NCBI GenBank assembly: GCA_002471255.1
Contig: DKPP01000004.1
Coordinates: 42,352-48,408, forward strand
Length of the DNA stretch: 6,057 nucleotides
DNA from: Akkermansiaceae bacterium UBA7331
GTDB lineage: Bacteria; Verrucomicrobiota; Verrucomicrobiia; Verrucomicrobiales; Akkermansiaceae
Direction of reading: 5' to 3'
Under the pieces are notes generated by a model. That model was not told the origin of the DNA, ran no database searches, and was given only the letters and a program-made list of their open reading frames with translations. Every line of letters starts with the position of its first letter. Within the stretch, counting starts at the first letter, position 1. Shown piece by piece: positions 5,281-6,057 of the stretch. The translations under genes and the position numbers were made by a program.

Positions 5281-6057
5281 GCAGCTCCGACTTTAATCAC
5301 ACCTGCACCGGTTTTGCCTTGAATCTAAAAACAGGCTGGGTATAACTGGGGGCATTGACGGCTTTTGGCTTTACGGGTTTTGCCTTGAATCTAAAAACAG
5401 GCTGGGTATAACCCCCATGAGGTCTAGCCTCCGGAGCGTTATGTTTTGCCTTGAATCTAAAAACAGGCTGGGTATAACACCGTCATCGGCGAGGGTGTTT
5501 GGGGTCTAGTTTTGCCTTGAATCTAAAAACAGGCTGGGTATAACGCCATCGGGTAGCAATAACGAATACACGTGGTTTTGCCTTGAATCTAAAAACAGGC
5601 TGGGTATAACCGAACATCCGAGATAGCCGTCATGGCGGTGGTTTTGCCTTGAATCTAAAAACAGGCTGGGTATAACGCTTCCACGGAATCCAATACATCT
5701 TGTTTGGTTTTGCCTTGAATTTAAAAACAGGCTGGGTATAACTATCGTTGTTAGCGACTAATAGCTCTACGTGTTTTGCCTTGAATCTAAAAACAGGCTG
5801 GGTATAACTAGTAAACTCTTGTAATTGGGGTGTTGTATGTTTTGCCTTGAATCTAAAAACAGGCTGGGTATAACGTTTTCAATATGTTTTCATTCCTAAT
5901 TGCTGTTTTGCCTTGAATCTAAAAACAGGCTGGGTATAACTAATTTGTTTTGGCAGTACCACTAAAATCAGTTTTGCCTTGAATCTAAAAACAGGCTGGG
6001 TATAACTCGGCGTGGGTTAGTGGGATGTCTTTTTCTGTTTTGCCTTGAATCTAAAAA

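Larger units (their letters stand above)
5179..6057 (+). CRISPR. CRISPR array, 36-bp repeats and 30-bp spacers, probably type II (II-C-like); runs off the right edge
   Basis: Repeats start at 5179 (degenerate), 5245, 5311, 5377, 5443, 5509, 5575, 5641, 5707, 5773, 5839, 5905 and 5971. A cut-off copy lies at 6037-6057 (21 bases). The period is exactly 66 bp throughout, giving 13 spacers of 30 bp each (first 5215-5244, last 6007-6036). The repeat begins GTTTTGCCTTGAATC and ends GGCTGGGTATAAC. All complete copies are identical except the first and the one at 5707, which has a C-to-T change at repeat position 15. The ends are imperfect inverted repeats (GTTnTnCC against GGnAnAAC) and GCCT/AGGC can form a short inner stem. 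A 36-bp repeat with 30-bp spacers is usual for type II systems. A promoter-like element in each repeat points to II-C. No cas gene is in the window, so subtype and strand remain inferred. Confidence 0.97.

Overview
The window looks like chromosomal DNA of a low-GC, Gram-negative-type (diderm) bacterium. The best taxonomic hint is a secreted protein ending in a PEP-CTERM sorting signal of the form PEPSSALL...LLRRK. From memory that form is common in Verrucomicrobiota (Akkermansia relatives) and their neighbours, so this is an inference, not a proof. A TatA protein, two Sel1-repeat proteins and a Gly/Arg-rich protein tail fit such a genome. None of the four complete genes has a recognisable Shine-Dalgarno sequence.

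Layout, all on the + strand. (1) 1-234: the last 77 codons of a protein with a Gly-Arg-Phe-rich (RGG-like) tail, typical of a DEAD-box RNA helicase or a small RNA-binding protein. The 5' part lies outside the window. (2) 261-1733: an exported Sel1-repeat protein with a signal peptide and a C-terminal membrane anchor, followed 52 bp later by (3) tatA, 1786-2097. The pair ends at a strong intrinsic terminator with a TTCG loop (2121-2155). (4) 2156-2445: AT-rich non-coding DNA holding a perfect 28-bp palindrome, an extended -10 element, and a sigma70-like promoter almost touching the next start codon. (5) 2446-3306: a secreted PEP-CTERM protein closed by a 12-bp hairpin (3325-3359). (6) 3364-3545: non-coding DNA. 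(7) 3546-5105: a cytoplasmic protein built almost entirely of thirteen 36-residue Sel1 repeats plus a partial one. (8) 5179-6057 (window end): a CRISPR array with strict 36-bp repeats and 30-bp spacers. It starts with a degenerate repeat, shows 13 spacers, and runs off the right edge.

The left half is an envelope-biogenesis neighbourhood: an anchored periplasmic Sel1 scaffold, Tat export, and an exosortase-type substrate. The right half is a defence neighbourhood. The most noteworthy signal is that each CRISPR repeat carries a sigma70-like promoter (TTGAAT, 16-bp spacing, TATAAC), with the -10 box ending exactly at the repeat/spacer junction. This is the arrangement known from type II-C arrays of Neisseria and Campylobacter, where each spacer is transcribed from its own promoter. 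No cas gene or convincing tracrRNA is present here, so the type is inferred from repeat architecture alone. The large Sel1 protein lies only 73 bp upstream of the array, in the same orientation and with no visible terminator between them.
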